Shown: positions 8,957 through 18,863, counted from the stretch's first letter. The stretch is 41,313 nucleotides of DNA from an uncultured Bacteroides sp. (GCA_947074345.1 CAMTPH010000015.1:1-41313), one strand, 5' to 3'. The notes: generated by a model not told the origin, from the sequence alone. Translations and numbers: made by a program.

Positions 8957-10756
8957 ATGAAAATAGTATATATTGATTTAGCAAAAGGTTTTAGGAACTT
9001 GGCAATAGCGGTTCTTACACTTGTGACAACTTCCTGTCAAGCTACTATTCCTCCTTTCGTAGTTAGACATTTAGGAAATGATCATGGTATAGTACAGCTT
9101 AAAACTAATAATAAACTCCTATTATTACCAATAGAAGAATCAGCACCAGAAGCTCGTGTTAATGTGATGCAGAATCAAAAAAATGTTTCTACACTTCACG
9201 TTAGATTAGCGGTTAACAATATTGATTATTATGTACCATTCGATTTATCTAACCTTGATATTCCTGCCTTAGCTATTAATGTGCAGAATGTTCCTGATTC
9301 TGCTTTGTGCTGGCGTTCATTTGAACTTGCAGATGAATTTGATACACAAAACCGCGAAAGCCATCGTCCAGTCTATCATTTTACACCACCTTATGGTTGG
9401 ATGAACGATCCAAATGGTATGGTATACAAAGATGGTACTTACCATCTATTCTATCAATACAACCCTTATGGTTCAATGTGGGGTAATATGCATTGGGGAC
9501 ATGCCACAAGTCAGGATTTAGTAAGTTGGCAACATCAGCCAGTAGCTATTTCACCCGATGATTTAGGAGCTATTTTTAGTGGCTCATGTGTAGTGGATAA
9601 GAACAATACTGCTGGTTTTGGGAAAGATGCGATTGTAGCCTTGTACACTTCAGCAGGTGAACGTCAAACTCAGAGCTTAGCTTATAGCATAGATAATGGT
9701 AAGAGTTTTAGCAAATACGAAGGAAATCCTGTTTTAACATCAGAAGCACCTGATTTCAGAGACCCTAAGGTTATTTGGTATGAACCTACAGAAACATGGA
9801 TCATGATTTTGGCTGTAGGCCAAGAGATGCAATTCTTTTCATCGGCCAATTTAAAAGATTGGACATATGAAAGCAGTTTCGGTGAAGGTCATGGTGCACA
9901 TGGAGGAGTTTGGGAATGTCCAGATCTAATTGAAGTCCATATAGAGGGTTCCAATAACAAAGAGTGGGTATTGCTTTGCAATATCAATCCAGGAGGACCA
10001 TTTGGTGGAAGCGCAACGCAGTATTTTATAGGTGATTTTAATGGAAAAGTATTTAATAATCATTCTCCTGAGCTCACCAAATGGATGGATTATGGTAAAG
10101 ATCATTATGCTACTGTTACTTGGAGCAATGCACCAGACAATCGTCATATAGCAATTGCTTGGATGAGCAACTGGCAATATGCCAATCAAGTTCCTACCAA
10201 ACAGTTTCGTAGTGCCAATTCTATCCCTCGTGATTTGAGTTTAGTAAATAAAGAAGGTAATCTGATATTGAAAAGCACTCCTTCTCCTGAACTTGAGATC
10301 TTAAGAGGAGAAGCTTCTAATAAGCGCTCATTTACTGTAAACAAAGATTATAACATTGACAAACTCCTAGATAATAACAAGGGCTTGTACGAGATTGTAA
10401 TGACAATAAAGAATAAGGATGCCGAATTTATAGGTTTCCGTCTTTTCAATTCACAAGGCGAAGAGGTAGATTTCTGTTATAATCTGATTGAAGGCAATTT
10501 CAGTATGAATCGTGCAAACAGTGGAGATGTATCATTCAGTAAAGAGTTTCCTATTACAACAATTGCGCCTATAGGAAAAACCGATGAGATAACCTTACGC
10601 ATCTTTGCAGACAAGTCGAGCCTAGAACTATTTATGAATGATGGCGAATACGTAATGACTAATTTAGTTTTCCCATCTACTCCATACAACCGAGCAAACT
10701 TCTACTCTAAAGGAGGTAATTATGAAGTAACTTCTTTCGATGTCTATTCACTCTAA
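8957..10756 (+). CDS. GH32 fructosidase lipoprotein (levanase/inulinase type)
   Basis: A fructan beta-fructosidase that releases fructose from levan, inulin or their oligomers by the retaining mechanism. The 599-residue product has a lipoprotein-type signal with Cys27 in VTTSC. An N-terminal beta-rich domain (about 30-125), like the DUF4980 domain common in Bacteroides GH32 enzymes, precedes the propeller. All three catalytic motifs are intact: nucleophile Asp151 in WMNDPNG, stabiliser Asp269 in FRDPK, and acid/base Glu320 in WECPD. A C-terminal beta-sandwich closes the protein (about 455-599). It follows the variant GH32 gene after 24 bases and precedes the permease. Exo or endo action and levan or inulin preference cannot be read from the sequence. 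Confidence 0.93.
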   Translation: MKIVYIDLAKGFRNLAIAVLTLVTTSCQATIPPFVVRHLGNDHGIVQLKTNNKLLLLPIEESAPEARVNVMQNQKNVSTLHVRLAVNNIDYYVPFDLSNLDIPALAINVQNVPDSALCWRSFELADEFDTQNRESHRPVYHFTPPYGWMNDPNGMVYKDGTYHLFYQYNPYGSMWGNMHWGHATSQDLVSWQHQPVAISPDDLGAIFSGSCVVDKNNTAGFGKDAIVALYTSAGERQTQSLAYSIDNGKSFSKYEGNPVLTSEAPDFRDPKVIWYEPTETWIMILAVGQEMQFFSSANLKDWTYESSFGEGHGAHGGVWECPDLIEVHIEGSNNKEWVLLCNINPGGPFGGSATQYFIGDFNGKVFNNHSPELTKWMDYGKDHYATVTWSNAPDNRHIAIAWMSNWQYANQVPTKQFRSANSIPRDLSLVNKEGNLILKSTPSPELEILRGEASNKRSFTVNKDYNIDKLLDNNKGLYEIVMTIKNKDAEFIGFRLFNSQGEEVDFCYNLIEGNFSMNRANSGDVSFSKEFPITTIAPIGKTDEITLRIFADKSSLELFMNDGEYVMTNLVFPSTPYNRANFYSKGGNYEVTSFDVYSL

Positions 10757-10775
10757 ATAAAATATAAAAATAATC

Positions 10776-11966
10776 ATGAAATCAAATACATATACAATGC
10801 CCGAAACAAAAGTACAATATGTGAAACTTGTGCCGGTAATGTTATGCTTCTTTGCGATGGGCTTCGTAGATTTGGTAGGAATTGCTTCCAACTACGTACA
10901 AGCCGATTTAAATCTTAGTAACGCACAAGCTAATATATTTCCGTCCTTAGTATTCTTCTGGTTCTTGATTTTCTCTGTGCCTACAGGCATGTTAATGAAC
11001 CGCATCGGAAGAAAAAAAACAGTACTACTAAGTTTATTAGTTACTTTTTTCTCTTTGTTATTGCCAATATTTGGTGATGGCTATGTGTTGATGCTAGTCG
11101 CTTTCTCATTGCTTGGTATAGGCAATGCACTAATGCAAACATCACTAAATCCATTATTGTCTAACATTGTTTCTGCTGATAAATTGGCAAGTAACTTGAC
11201 TTTTGGACAGTTTGTCAAAGCTATCGCCTCTTTTTTGGCTCCTTACATATCTATGTGGGGTGCAACTCAAGCCATGCCATCAATGGGTCTAGGATGGAGA
11301 GTGCTTTTCCCTATTTATATGATTATTGCAATGATTGCTATATTGATGCTAAATGCTACCTCCATTGTAGAAGAGAAAGAGGAAGGCAAGCCATCTACTT
11401 TTACTCAATGTTTAGGACTTTTAGGCAAACCATTTGTGCTTCTTTCGTTTATCGGAATTATGTGTCATGTAGGTATCGATGTAGGTACCAATACCACCGC
11501 TCCTAAAATATTGATGGAACGTTTGGGCATGACTTTGGCCGAGGCTGGATTTGCAACAAGTCTTTATTTTATATTTCGTACCGTAGGATGTTTTGCGGGA
11601 ACATTTATTTTGCAAAAAGCAGAAGCTAAAGTCTTTTTCGGAATTAGCGTAGCATGTATGCTCGCAGCCATGGTGGGACTATTTTGTTTCCAATCACTTA
11701 TCTCAATTTACGTTTGCATTGCTTTGATTGGTTTTGGTAATTCAAATATTTTTCCAATTATCTTCTCACAAGCCTTATTAGCGATGCCTAATAAAAAGAA
11801 TGAAGTATCTGGATTGATGATAATGGGTTTGTTTGGTGGTACAGTTTTCCCATTAGCTATGGGTGTAGCAAGTGATGCTATTGGACAAAATGGAGCAGTA
11901 GCCGTAATGACAATCGGTGTGGTATATTTACTTCTTTATATGTTTAAGATAAAGAAAGCGTGTTAA
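10776..11966 (+). CDS. MFS sugar permease, probable fructose transporter
   Basis: This is an inner-membrane major facilitator permease of the fucose/glucose-galactose (FHS) type, here most likely taking fructose from periplasm to cytoplasm. The 396-residue product has about twelve hydrophobic segments. The MFS loop motif NRIGRKK lies between helices 2 and 3 (about 75-81), and a charged cytoplasmic loop (EEKEEGKPS) near residue 200 separates the two halves. It lies between the GH32 genes and fructokinase, in the same order as BT1758 in the B. thetaiotaomicron fructan locus. ATG at 10776 and a second in-frame ATG at residue 8 are both possible starts. Confidence 0.9.
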   Translation: MKSNTYTMPETKVQYVKLVPVMLCFFAMGFVDLVGIASNYVQADLNLSNAQANIFPSLVFFWFLIFSVPTGMLMNRIGRKKTVLLSLLVTFFSLLLPIFGDGYVLMLVAFSLLGIGNALMQTSLNPLLSNIVSADKLASNLTFGQFVKAIASFLAPYISMWGATQAMPSMGLGWRVLFPIYMIIAMIAILMLNATSIVEEKEEGKPSTFTQCLGLLGKPFVLLSFIGIMCHVGIDVGTNTTAPKILMERLGMTLAEAGFATSLYFIFRTVGCFAGTFILQKAEAKVFFGISVACMLAAMVGLFCFQSLISIYVCIALIGFGNSNIFPIIFSQALLAMPNKKNEVSGLMIMGLFGGTVFPLAMGVASDAIGQNGAVAVMTIGVVYLLLYMFKIKKAC

Positions 11967-12009
11967 TGTAATTAATTAAAATGAGTTTAACTGAATTAAA
12001 TTAAATACT

Positions 12010-12897
12010 ATGAGTACAGTTATCGTAGGAATGGGTGAAGCGCTATGGGATGTGCTGCCCGCAGGAAAAAAAATAGGTGGAGCACCAGCCAACTTTGCTT
12101 ACCATGTTTCTCAATTTGGTTTTGACGGTTGTGCTGTGAGTGCAATAAGCAAGGATGCATTAGGCGATGAAATCGTAGAAACTTTCGATAAAGTGAATCT
12201 TCGTTACTCGTTACCTCGTGTAGATTATCCTACAGGAACCGTGCAGGTTACTTTAGATGAGCAAGGTGTACCTTGTTACGACATCAAACGAGATGTAGCT
12301 TGGGATAATATTCCATTTACAGAAGAGTTGAAACGTCTTGCTCTTCGTACTCGTGCTGTTTGTTTTGGATCGCTTGCACAAAGAAATGAAGTAAGCCGCG
12401 CTACAATAGCTCGTTTTGTTGATACTGTGCCCGAAGCAGAAGGTCAACTGAAGATTTTCGATATCAATCTTCGTCAAAACTTCTATTCTAAAGAGGTTAT
12501 TGAAGAATCTCTGCAACGTTGCAATGTTTTAAAAATTAACGATGAAGAGTTAGTTGTTATCAGTAGATTATTTGGTTATCCCGGTATAGATTTGCAAGAT
12601 AAATGTTGGATTCTCCTAGCGAAATATAATTTGAAGATGTTAATACTTACGTGTGGAACCAACGGCAGCTATGTGTTTACCCCTGGTGTTGTTTCTTTTC
12701 AAAACACACCTAAAGTTCCTGTAGCCGATACAGTTGGAGCAGGTGATTCATTTACGGCAACGTTTTGTGCATCATTGCTTAAAGGCAAATCAATTCCCGA
12801 AGCTCATAAATTGGCAGTAGAGGTATCAGCCTATGTTTGCACACAAAAAGGTGCAATGCCTCAAATGCCGGAATCTCTATTGAAAAGACTCGCTTAA
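12010..12897 (+). CDS. Fructokinase (PfkB/ribokinase family)
   Basis: This cytoplasmic kinase phosphorylates the imported fructose with ATP, feeding it to glycolysis. The 295-residue product has the family's N-terminal substrate-binding block (GEALWDVLPAGKKIGGAPANFA, residues about 9-30, di-Gly hinge included). The C-terminal ATP/anion-hole signature DTVGAGDSF has catalytic base Asp246. Length is typical. It is the last gene of the operon, 43 bases after the permease and followed by a strong terminator. Its position matches BT1757. Other PfkB sugar kinases look similar, but the locus makes fructose the best substrate. Confidence 0.93.
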   Translation: MSTVIVGMGEALWDVLPAGKKIGGAPANFAYHVSQFGFDGCAVSAISKDALGDEIVETFDKVNLRYSLPRVDYPTGTVQVTLDEQGVPCYDIKRDVAWDNIPFTEELKRLALRTRAVCFGSLAQRNEVSRATIARFVDTVPEAEGQLKIFDINLRQNFYSKEVIEESLQRCNVLKINDEELVVISRLFGYPGIDLQDKCWILLAKYNLKMLILTCGTNGSYVFTPGVVSFQNTPKVPVADTVGAGDSFTATFCASLLKGKSIPEAHKLAVEVSAYVCTQKGAMPQMPESLLKRLA

Positions 12898-12923
12898 TCA
12901 ATATTGTCTTGTGTCATGAATTT

Positions 12924-12975
12924 AAAAACCACTCACTATGATATTTCCAATTGTCATAGTAGGTGGTTTTTTAAT
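12924..12975 (+). terminator. Terminator of the fructan operon
   Basis: An 18-bp imperfect stem (12924-12941 with about 12954-12971, one wobble and one mismatch) is followed by a T-run. It lies directly after fructokinase, so the downstream regulator needs its own promoter. Confidence 0.8.
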
Positions 12976-13022
12976 ATAGCTTTTATGATGATTAAAAATG
13001 TGATATATCTAAAAATACTACC

Positions 13023-13030
13023 TATATTTG
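13023..13030 (+). promoter_or_regulatory. Candidate -7 box of the sensor-regulator gene
   Basis: TATATTTG fits TAnnTTTG and lies 66 bases before the regulator ATG, after the operon terminator. No clear -33 TTTG is seen at the expected spacing. Confidence 0.5.
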
Positions 13031-13095
13031 TATGCAAACCTAAATAACACTTTTTTTTAACACATACGTTTTCCAAATAATTATCGGCTTTTACT

Positions 13096-15798
13096 ATGAG
13101 ACACTATATATTCATTATATTTATTCTTCTAGCTTTTACTTCATGCCAAAAAAAAACAACTCAATTTATTATCGCAGTATCACAGTGTAGCGATGATGAA
13201 TGGCGACATAAAATGAATGAAGAGATATTGCGAGAAGCACTATTTTACGATGGTGTACAAGTCGAAATTCGCACGGCCAATGACGATAGTCGCAAACAAA
13301 TCGATGATATTCGTTCTTTTATGCAACTTGGAGTCGATTTAATTATTATATCGCCCAATGAAGGTGCAAAGATGACTCCCATAGTAGAAGAAGTTTATGA
13401 CAGTGGAATTCCAGTTATTGTTGTCGATCGCAAAATCCTATCAGATAAATATACCGCTTATATAGGCGCTGATAATTATGAAATCGGGAAATCAGTTGGT
13501 AATTATATTGCAACAATACTTAACGGTAAAGGTAGAATAGCAGAAATATCCGGACTAAAAAGTTCTACCCCTGCCATAGATAGACATCAAGGATTTATCA
13601 GCGCTATAAGTAAGCATCCACAGTTAGAGTTAGTATGCAGTAAGGATGCAGGTTGGTTGCGCGAACCAGCACGCATGTTAATGGACTCTATTTTGATGCA
13701 TTACTCGAATATTGATCTAATTTATGCCCACAATGATCGCATGGCTGCTGGTGCATATCAAGCGGCTAGAGATGCGGGGTGCGATCGTTTTCTACGTTTC
13801 ATTGGGATAGATGCATTACATGGAGAGGGATATGGACTTGAAATGGTGCTCGACAGTGTGCTTACAGCAACCTTTATTTATCCTACAGGTGGCGATAAAG
13901 TGATTCAGACAGCTATGAACATACTCCAGCAATTGCCTTATGACCGCGAAACGATTCTGACTACTGCTGTTGTGGATGGAACTAATGCTCGTGTAATGGA
14001 TTTACAGACAAATCAAATTAGTGCGCTCGATGAAAAGATTAGTACTTTGAACGGACGTATCGACTCGTATTTAATTCGCTTTTCTAACCAACAATTAGTG
14101 CTATATGGAAGTTTTGTTATTCTCTTATTAGCAACAGGGCTACTGCTTGTTGTATATAATTCGTTGCGATCGAAAAACAGATTAAACACAGAGTTATCTA
14201 AACAGAAGAAGCAACTTGAACAACAGCGTGACCAACTATTGAATCTTTCAAATCAATTGGAAGAAGCTACCCATGCTAAATTGATGTTTTTTACCAATAT
14301 CTCACACGACTTCCGTACTCCATTGACCCTTATAGCAGACCCAATAGAGCAACTACTTACAGATAAGAGTTTAACATCACAGCAAAATAAAACATTAGAA
14401 TTGATGCAACGTAATGTAAAGATATTGCTTCGATTAGTCAATCAGATTTTAGAGTTTAGATCATACGAGAACGGCAAAGCTCAATTACAGCCTACTCCAT
14501 CAAACATTCTAGAATGTTTTGAAAACTGGAATGAATCGTTTCAAGAGCCTGCCCGCAAAAAACATATTCATTTTTCTTTCGATGCTATGCCCGATACAGA
14601 TTATCGAACATACGTTGATGTAGAAAAGTTAGAGCGAATTTATTTTAATTTGCTAGGCAATGCATTTAAGTTTACTCCAGAGAACGGTCGTGTAGATGTA
14701 AGACTCTCCAAGACAGTCGAAGAGAATTTCCGTTTTACCATTGCAAATAGCGGAAGTCTAATTTCCGCCGAACATATTCAGAACATCTTCAACCGCTTTT
14801 ATAAAATAGATACTCATCACTCTGGTTCAGGCATTGGCTTAGCATTAGTCAAGGCATTTGTCGAACTTCACGGAGGTAAAATATCAGTTGAAAGCAATGA
14901 AACTGTGGGAACTATCTTCATCGTTGATATTCCTTTGAGAAAGATAGCAGAAGATACTGTTCTACCTATTCAATACAAAGTGTCATCTTCAGTAGAGACT
15001 GAAGATCAAGCCAAGTACGAGAATGAAGAATATGATCCAACCAAAAAAAGTGTGTTAGTTATCGATGATAACGCAGATATTCGTTCTTATATTCACTCAT
15101 TGTTGCAAAACGAATATACCGTTTTAGAAGCGTCCGATGGTATGTCGGGCATTCGTAAAGCAATGAAATATGTTCCCGATATAATTATTTCAGACATAAT
15201 GATGCCTGGTATCGATGGAGTAGAATGTTGCCGTAGGCTAAAAGGTGAAGTCCAGACATGCCACATCCCCGTAATTTTACTTACTGCTTGTTCACTAGAT
15301 GAACAACGAATTCAAGGTTATGATGGAGGAGCCGACTCATATATATCGAAGCCATTTAATTCGCAATTACTGTTGGCACGTATCCGCAACTTAATAGAAT
15401 CAAATCAGCGAATGAAACAATCACTAGGAGACAATCATCTTTTAGTGAAAGAGGATATATGCGATATGGATAAAGATTTTGTGGGCAAATTCAAAGAACT
15501 TGTCGAACAAAATATAGCTGATGCTACCCTAAATGTTGAGGATTTAGGGCGTGAAATGGGAATGAGTCGTGTGCAACTTTATCGCAAGCTCAAATCACTC
15601 ACCAACTATTCACCCAATGAATTATTGCGTATTGCCCGATTAACTAAAGCAGCTTCACTGCTAGCAGCAACCGAAAAATCAGTTTCAGAAGTGGCCTATG
15701 AGGTGGGATTTTCATCACCTTCCTACTTCACTAAATGTTACAAAGAGCATTTTGGTGAGACTCCAACTAGTCGTTTAAAGATAAAGAATAGTATCTAG
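13096..15798 (+). CDS. Hybrid two-component system regulator, probable fructose sensor (BT1754-like)
   Basis: A one-protein signalling system that most likely senses periplasmic fructose and activates the upstream operon. The 900-residue product contains an N-terminal signal/anchor, a type I periplasmic sugar-binding domain of the RbsB kind (about 22-315), and one membrane helix (about 337-355). A coiled-coil linker follows, then a HisKA domain with phospho-acceptor His404 in NISHDFRTPLT and an ATPase domain with N-box LLGNAFKFTPENG and GIGLALVKAFVELHGG. A receiver domain (about 650-770, Asp700 in ISDIMMPG) and a C-terminal AraC-type helix-turn-helix (about 795-900) complete it. The sugar-binding sensor, instead of the more common Reg_prop propeller, matches BT1754. 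The N-terminus ends in LLAFTSC, a lipobox-like sequence that is odd for an inner-membrane sensor. Confidence 0.94.
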   Translation: MRHYIFIIFILLAFTSCQKKTTQFIIAVSQCSDDEWRHKMNEEILREALFYDGVQVEIRTANDDSRKQIDDIRSFMQLGVDLIIISPNEGAKMTPIVEEVYDSGIPVIVVDRKILSDKYTAYIGADNYEIGKSVGNYIATILNGKGRIAEISGLKSSTPAIDRHQGFISAISKHPQLELVCSKDAGWLREPARMLMDSILMHYSNIDLIYAHNDRMAAGAYQAARDAGCDRFLRFIGIDALHGEGYGLEMVLDSVLTATFIYPTGGDKVIQTAMNILQQLPYDRETILTTAVVDGTNARVMDLQTNQISALDEKISTLNGRIDSYLIRFSNQQLVLYGSFVILLLATGLLLVVYNSLRSKNRLNTELSKQKKQLEQQRDQLLNLSNQLEEATHAKLMFFTNISHDFRTPLTLIADPIEQLLTDKSLTSQQNKTLELMQRNVKILLRLVNQILEFRSYENGKAQLQPTPSNILECFENWNESFQEPARKKHIHFSFDAMPDTDYRTYVDVEKLERIYFNLLGNAFKFTPENGRVDVRLSKTVEENFRFTIANSGSLISAEHIQNIFNRFYKIDTHHSGSGIGLALVKAFVELHGGKISVESNETVGTIFIVDIPLRKIAEDTVLPIQYKVSSSVETEDQAKYENEEYDPTKKSVLVIDDNADIRSYIHSLLQNEYTVLEASDGMSGIRKAMKYVPDIIISDIMMPGIDGVECCRRLKGEVQTCHIPVILLTACSLDEQRIQGYDGGADSYISKPFNSQLLLARIRNLIESNQRMKQSLGDNHLLVKEDICDMDKDFVGKFKELVEQNIADATLNVEDLGREMGMSRVQLYRKLKSLTNYSPNELLRIARLTKAASLLAATEKSVSEVAYEVGFSSPSYFTKCYKEHFGETPTSRLKIKNSI

Positions 15799-16155
15799 CG
15801 AACTACAGCAAATATTGCTTGTCAATGGAGTTTAAAACAACTATCCATAAAAACACACTTAACAACAGTCTACTGTATCAAAATAGCAGTTTAAAGTGAC
15901 ATATATGCCAGATTATAGTACATAGAAATACCACATAGGTTTCCTTTTGAACTATTTTTTGCTATACTCGTATCATTTTATGAAATATGATATAGCTAAT
16001 TTGACCAATATAAAACGTATATTTGCAGAGTTCAAAGAGATTTCTTTGCACATATATAATGAACAGACAAGGTAACTAACTGAAAACAAAAGGTTTCAAC
16101 TTCAACTTAATTCAGTTTATCTTTGTCAATGTATTTCCAAAACTACTTAATTAAG
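15799..16155. other. Intergenic region between regulator and M24 peptidase
   Basis: No gene is visible in this AT-rich stretch of about 350 bases. It contains two -7-like boxes, TATATTTG at 16018-16025 and TATCTTTG at 16118-16125, the latter being the better promoter for the peptidase. No strong terminator hairpin is seen after the regulator gene. Confidence 0.5.
16118..16125 (+). promoter_or_regulatory. Candidate -7 box of the M24 peptidase gene
   Basis: TATCTTTG matches TAnnTTTG. Transcription would begin near 16132, downstream of the possible TTG start at 16123 and just before ATG 16156. This supports the later start. Confidence 0.6.
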
Positions 16156-17319
16156 ATGGTACAACCCGAATTAATAAAACGCCGCGATAAGATTCGTTGG
16201 CTTATGGATCAGCAAAACATTGATGCAGCATTAATAGCATGTAATATCAATCTTCTTTATACTTATGGTCAGATAATCAGTGGTTATCTATACTTACCAT
16301 TAAATTCTCCAGCGCGTATATTCGTAAAACGTCCTAACAATATAAAAGGTGAGTTCGTATTTAGCATTCGCAAACCTGAGCAAATCGTAGAAATATTGCA
16401 AGAACAAGGATTGCCAATGCCTCAAAAGCTAATGTTAGAAGCAGACGAGCTAACCTTTACAGAGTACACTCGCTTAGCAAATCTATTCCCTGAATCAGAA
16501 GTTGTCAATGGCACTCCTATCATTCGTCAAGCACGTAGTATTAAGACTCCATTAGAGATTGAGATGTTCCGTCGTTCAGGTATTGCACACGATAAAGCAT
16601 ATAGCCAAATCCCATCTGTGTATCGTTCAGGAATGACTGATAGAGAATTCTCTATCGAGATAGAACGATTGATGCGTTTAGAGGGTAACTTAGGTGTATT
16701 CCGTGTATTTGGACAAAGCATGGAAATATTTATGGGAAGTGTTTTATCAGGTGATAATGCTGCTTATCCTTCTCCATTCGATTTTGCTTTAGGTGGTCAA
16801 GGTAACTCTAACCTGCCGGGTGGAGCCAACAATAAGCCTATGCAAGAAGGAAATACAGTAATGGTTGACATGGGTGGTAACTTCAATGGTTACATGAGCG
16901 ATATGAGTCGTGTGTTCTCTATCGGCAAAACAACCGAAGAAGCATATGCAGCACATCAATTATGTATTGATATACAGAATGAAGTAATCAACTTAGCTAA
17001 ACCGGGAGCTGTTTGCGAAGATTTATACAACACAGCTATCGAGATGGTTAAAAAGGCCGGATATGCTGATAAGTTTATGGGAATTCACCAACAAGCTCGT
17101 TTCATTGGTCACGGTGTAGGACTAGAAATCAATGAGATGCCTGTTATCGCTCCACGAATGAAACAAGAGTTAGAGCCAGGTATGGTATTTGCTCTAGAAC
17201 CCAAAATAGTATTGCCAGGTGTTGGTCCTGTAGGTATTGAAAATACCTGGGCTGTTACTGCCGAGGGAGTAGACAAACTAACCAACTGCGAAGAATCGAT
17301 TATCGAACTACAAGCATAA
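16156..17319 (+). CDS. M24-family metallopeptidase (Xaa-Pro aminopeptidase/dipeptidase type)
   Basis: A cytoplasmic peptidase of the pita-bread fold, expected to cleave peptides at an Xaa-Pro bond. From ATG 16156 the product has 387 residues. It comprises an N-terminal creatinase-like domain (about 1-140) and a C-terminal catalytic domain with all five dinuclear-metal ligands: Asp238, Asp249, His319, Glu348 and Glu362. An upstream in-frame TTG at 16123 would add eleven residues. I reject it because it falls inside the probable promoter box and the family-like sequence starts at MVQPELIKRRDKIRW. The gene stands alone and converges on the tRNA nucleotidyltransferase gene. Whether it acts on dipeptides or longer peptides is not clear. 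Confidence 0.9.
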   Translation: MVQPELIKRRDKIRWLMDQQNIDAALIACNINLLYTYGQIISGYLYLPLNSPARIFVKRPNNIKGEFVFSIRKPEQIVEILQEQGLPMPQKLMLEADELTFTEYTRLANLFPESEVVNGTPIIRQARSIKTPLEIEMFRRSGIAHDKAYSQIPSVYRSGMTDREFSIEIERLMRLEGNLGVFRVFGQSMEIFMGSVLSGDNAAYPSPFDFALGGQGNSNLPGGANNKPMQEGNTVMVDMGGNFNGYMSDMSRVFSIGKTTEEAYAAHQLCIDIQNEVINLAKPGAVCEDLYNTAIEMVKKAGYADKFMGIHQQARFIGHGVGLEINEMPVIAPRMKQELEPGMVFALEPKIVLPGVGPVGIENTWAVTAEGVDKLTNCEESIIELQA

Positions 17320-17325
17320 AACAAG

Positions 17326-17366
17326 AAAGGTTGCCTATCAAATGATAGTGCAACCTTTTCTTTTAT
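17326..17366. terminator. Terminator between convergent genes
   Basis: The stem is AAAGGTTGC (17326-17334) with its complement at 17350-17358, extended by TATCA/TGATA, and followed by TTCTTTTAT. It clearly serves the plus-strand peptidase gene; use by the minus strand is weaker. Confidence 0.75.
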
Positions 17367-17367
17367 C

Positions 17368-18807
17368 TTATTTCGGCAATTTCAATCCATACTTCTCTGC
17401 TTTCATGAGCATATACTCATACGCAGCATCATATTCATTCGGAATTACTCCATCAAGAATGGCATCTTTTATAGAACTCTTCAACTGCCCTACCTCTCTA
17501 CAAGGTGCAATTTTAAAGATTTCCATTATCTCATCACCACTGATAGGAGGTTGAAAATTACGCACTCTATCTTTCTCTTCAATATCTTTTAGTTTTTGAC
17601 GTACCAATGCGAAGTTATTCAAGAAGCGTTGTTTGCGTTCTGTATTCTTAGAGGTAATATCTGCTTCGCAGAGCGTCATCAAGTCATCAATCTCATCGCC
17701 TGCCTCGAATAACAATCGGCGAACTGCCGAGTCAGTAACGATATCATCAGCAATTACAATAGGACGCATGTGTAATCCCACCATCTTTTGTACAAACTTC
17801 ATCTTCTCATTCATCGGAAGTTTCATTCGTCTGAAGATATTTGGAATCATCTTCTCGCCTATGAAATTATGATTGTGGAAAGTCCAACCAATCTTAGGTT
17901 CCCAACGTTTAGTAGCAGGCTTGGCGATATCGTGAAGCAAAGCACCCCAACGCAACCACAGATTATCAGTAGTTTTACTGATATTGTCTAATACTTCGAG
18001 TGTATGATAGAAGTTATCTTTATGTGCTCTACCGTTTCTGGTTTCAATACCTTGCATAGCTGCCAATTCAGGAAAGATAAGTTCCAATAAACCGCTACGT
18101 TCAAGGTCTATAAAACCTTTAGAAGGAATGGGCGAAAGAATAATCTTATTCAATTCATCAGCAATTCTCTCTCCCGAGATAATTTCTATACGTTCTTTAT
18201 TACGACACAACGACTCAAATGTATCATCGTCAATGTAAAAGTTTAGTTGAGTAGCAAAACGAATGCAACGCATCATGCGCAACGGATCATCGCTAAAGGT
18301 GATGTCAGGATCAAGTGGAGTACGAATTGTTTTCTCTTTCATATCGGCCAATCCATTGAAAGGATCAACCAATTCGCCAAAACGATCTTTGTTTAAACAA
18401 ACAGCCATTGCATTGATTGTAAAGTCACGACGATTTTGATCGTCCTCGAGCGTACCATCTTCCACAATGGGCTTACGTGAATCGCGTTGGTAAGATTCTT
18501 TGCGAGCACCAACAAACTCAACTTCTATATTGTGATACTTAACTTGTGCCGTACCAAAGTTTTTGAAAACAGATACATGAGCCCCTTTACCAAGTCTACG
18601 ACCAAGTGCTTGAGCCATTTCAATACCACTACCTACAACCACCACATCGATATCTTTCGAAGGGCGTTCTAAAAACAAATCGCGCACATATCCGCCCACC
18701 ACATAGCACTCAATACCAAGTTCGTCAGCAGTTTCGGATATTTGCTTAAATATCTTATCGCTAAATTTTTCTTTTAATTGTTCGCGAGTTAACTCTATCA
18801 TAAACAT
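17368..18807 (-). CDS. cca: CCA-adding-type tRNA nucleotidyltransferase with HD domain
   Basis: A class II nucleotidyltransferase of the CCA-adding/poly(A) polymerase family, most likely repairing or adding the CCA end of tRNAs. The 479-residue product has GGYVRD (about 38-43) and the metal-binding pair Asp52 and Asp54 in KDIDVVV. It also has RRDFTINAMA (about 132-141), the ERIADEL region that reads the incoming nucleotide, and a C-terminal HD phosphohydrolase domain with LLHDIAKP. Two in-frame ATGs at the start (residues 1 and 3) are equally possible. The two members of this family, CCA enzyme and poly(A) polymerase, are hard to separate by eye; the HD domain and length favour the CCA form. 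It is transcribed away from the next lipoprotein gene. Confidence 0.92.
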   Translation of the reverse strand: MFMIELTREQLKEKFSDKIFKQISETADELGIECYVVGGYVRDLFLERPSKDIDVVVVGSGIEMAQALGRRLGKGAHVSVFKNFGTAQVKYHNIEVEFVGARKESYQRDSRKPIVEDGTLEDDQNRRDFTINAMAVCLNKDRFGELVDPFNGLADMKEKTIRTPLDPDITFSDDPLRMMRCIRFATQLNFYIDDDTFESLCRNKERIEIISGERIADELNKIILSPIPSKGFIDLERSGLLELIFPELAAMQGIETRNGRAHKDNFYHTLEVLDNISKTTDNLWLRWGALLHDIAKPATKRWEPKIGWTFHNHNFIGEKMIPNIFRRMKLPMNEKMKFVQKMVGLHMRPIVIADDIVTDSAVRRLLFEAGDEIDDLMTLCEADITSKNTERKQRFLNNFALVRQKLKDIEEKDRVRNFQPPISGDEIMEIFKIAPCREVGQLKSSIKDAILDGVIPNEYDAAYEYMLMKAEKYGLKLPK

Positions 18808-18863
18808 TAATTATTAGAGCACCATTCTATCAAAACCTTTTCTATTGGTACTCTATTTAAATA

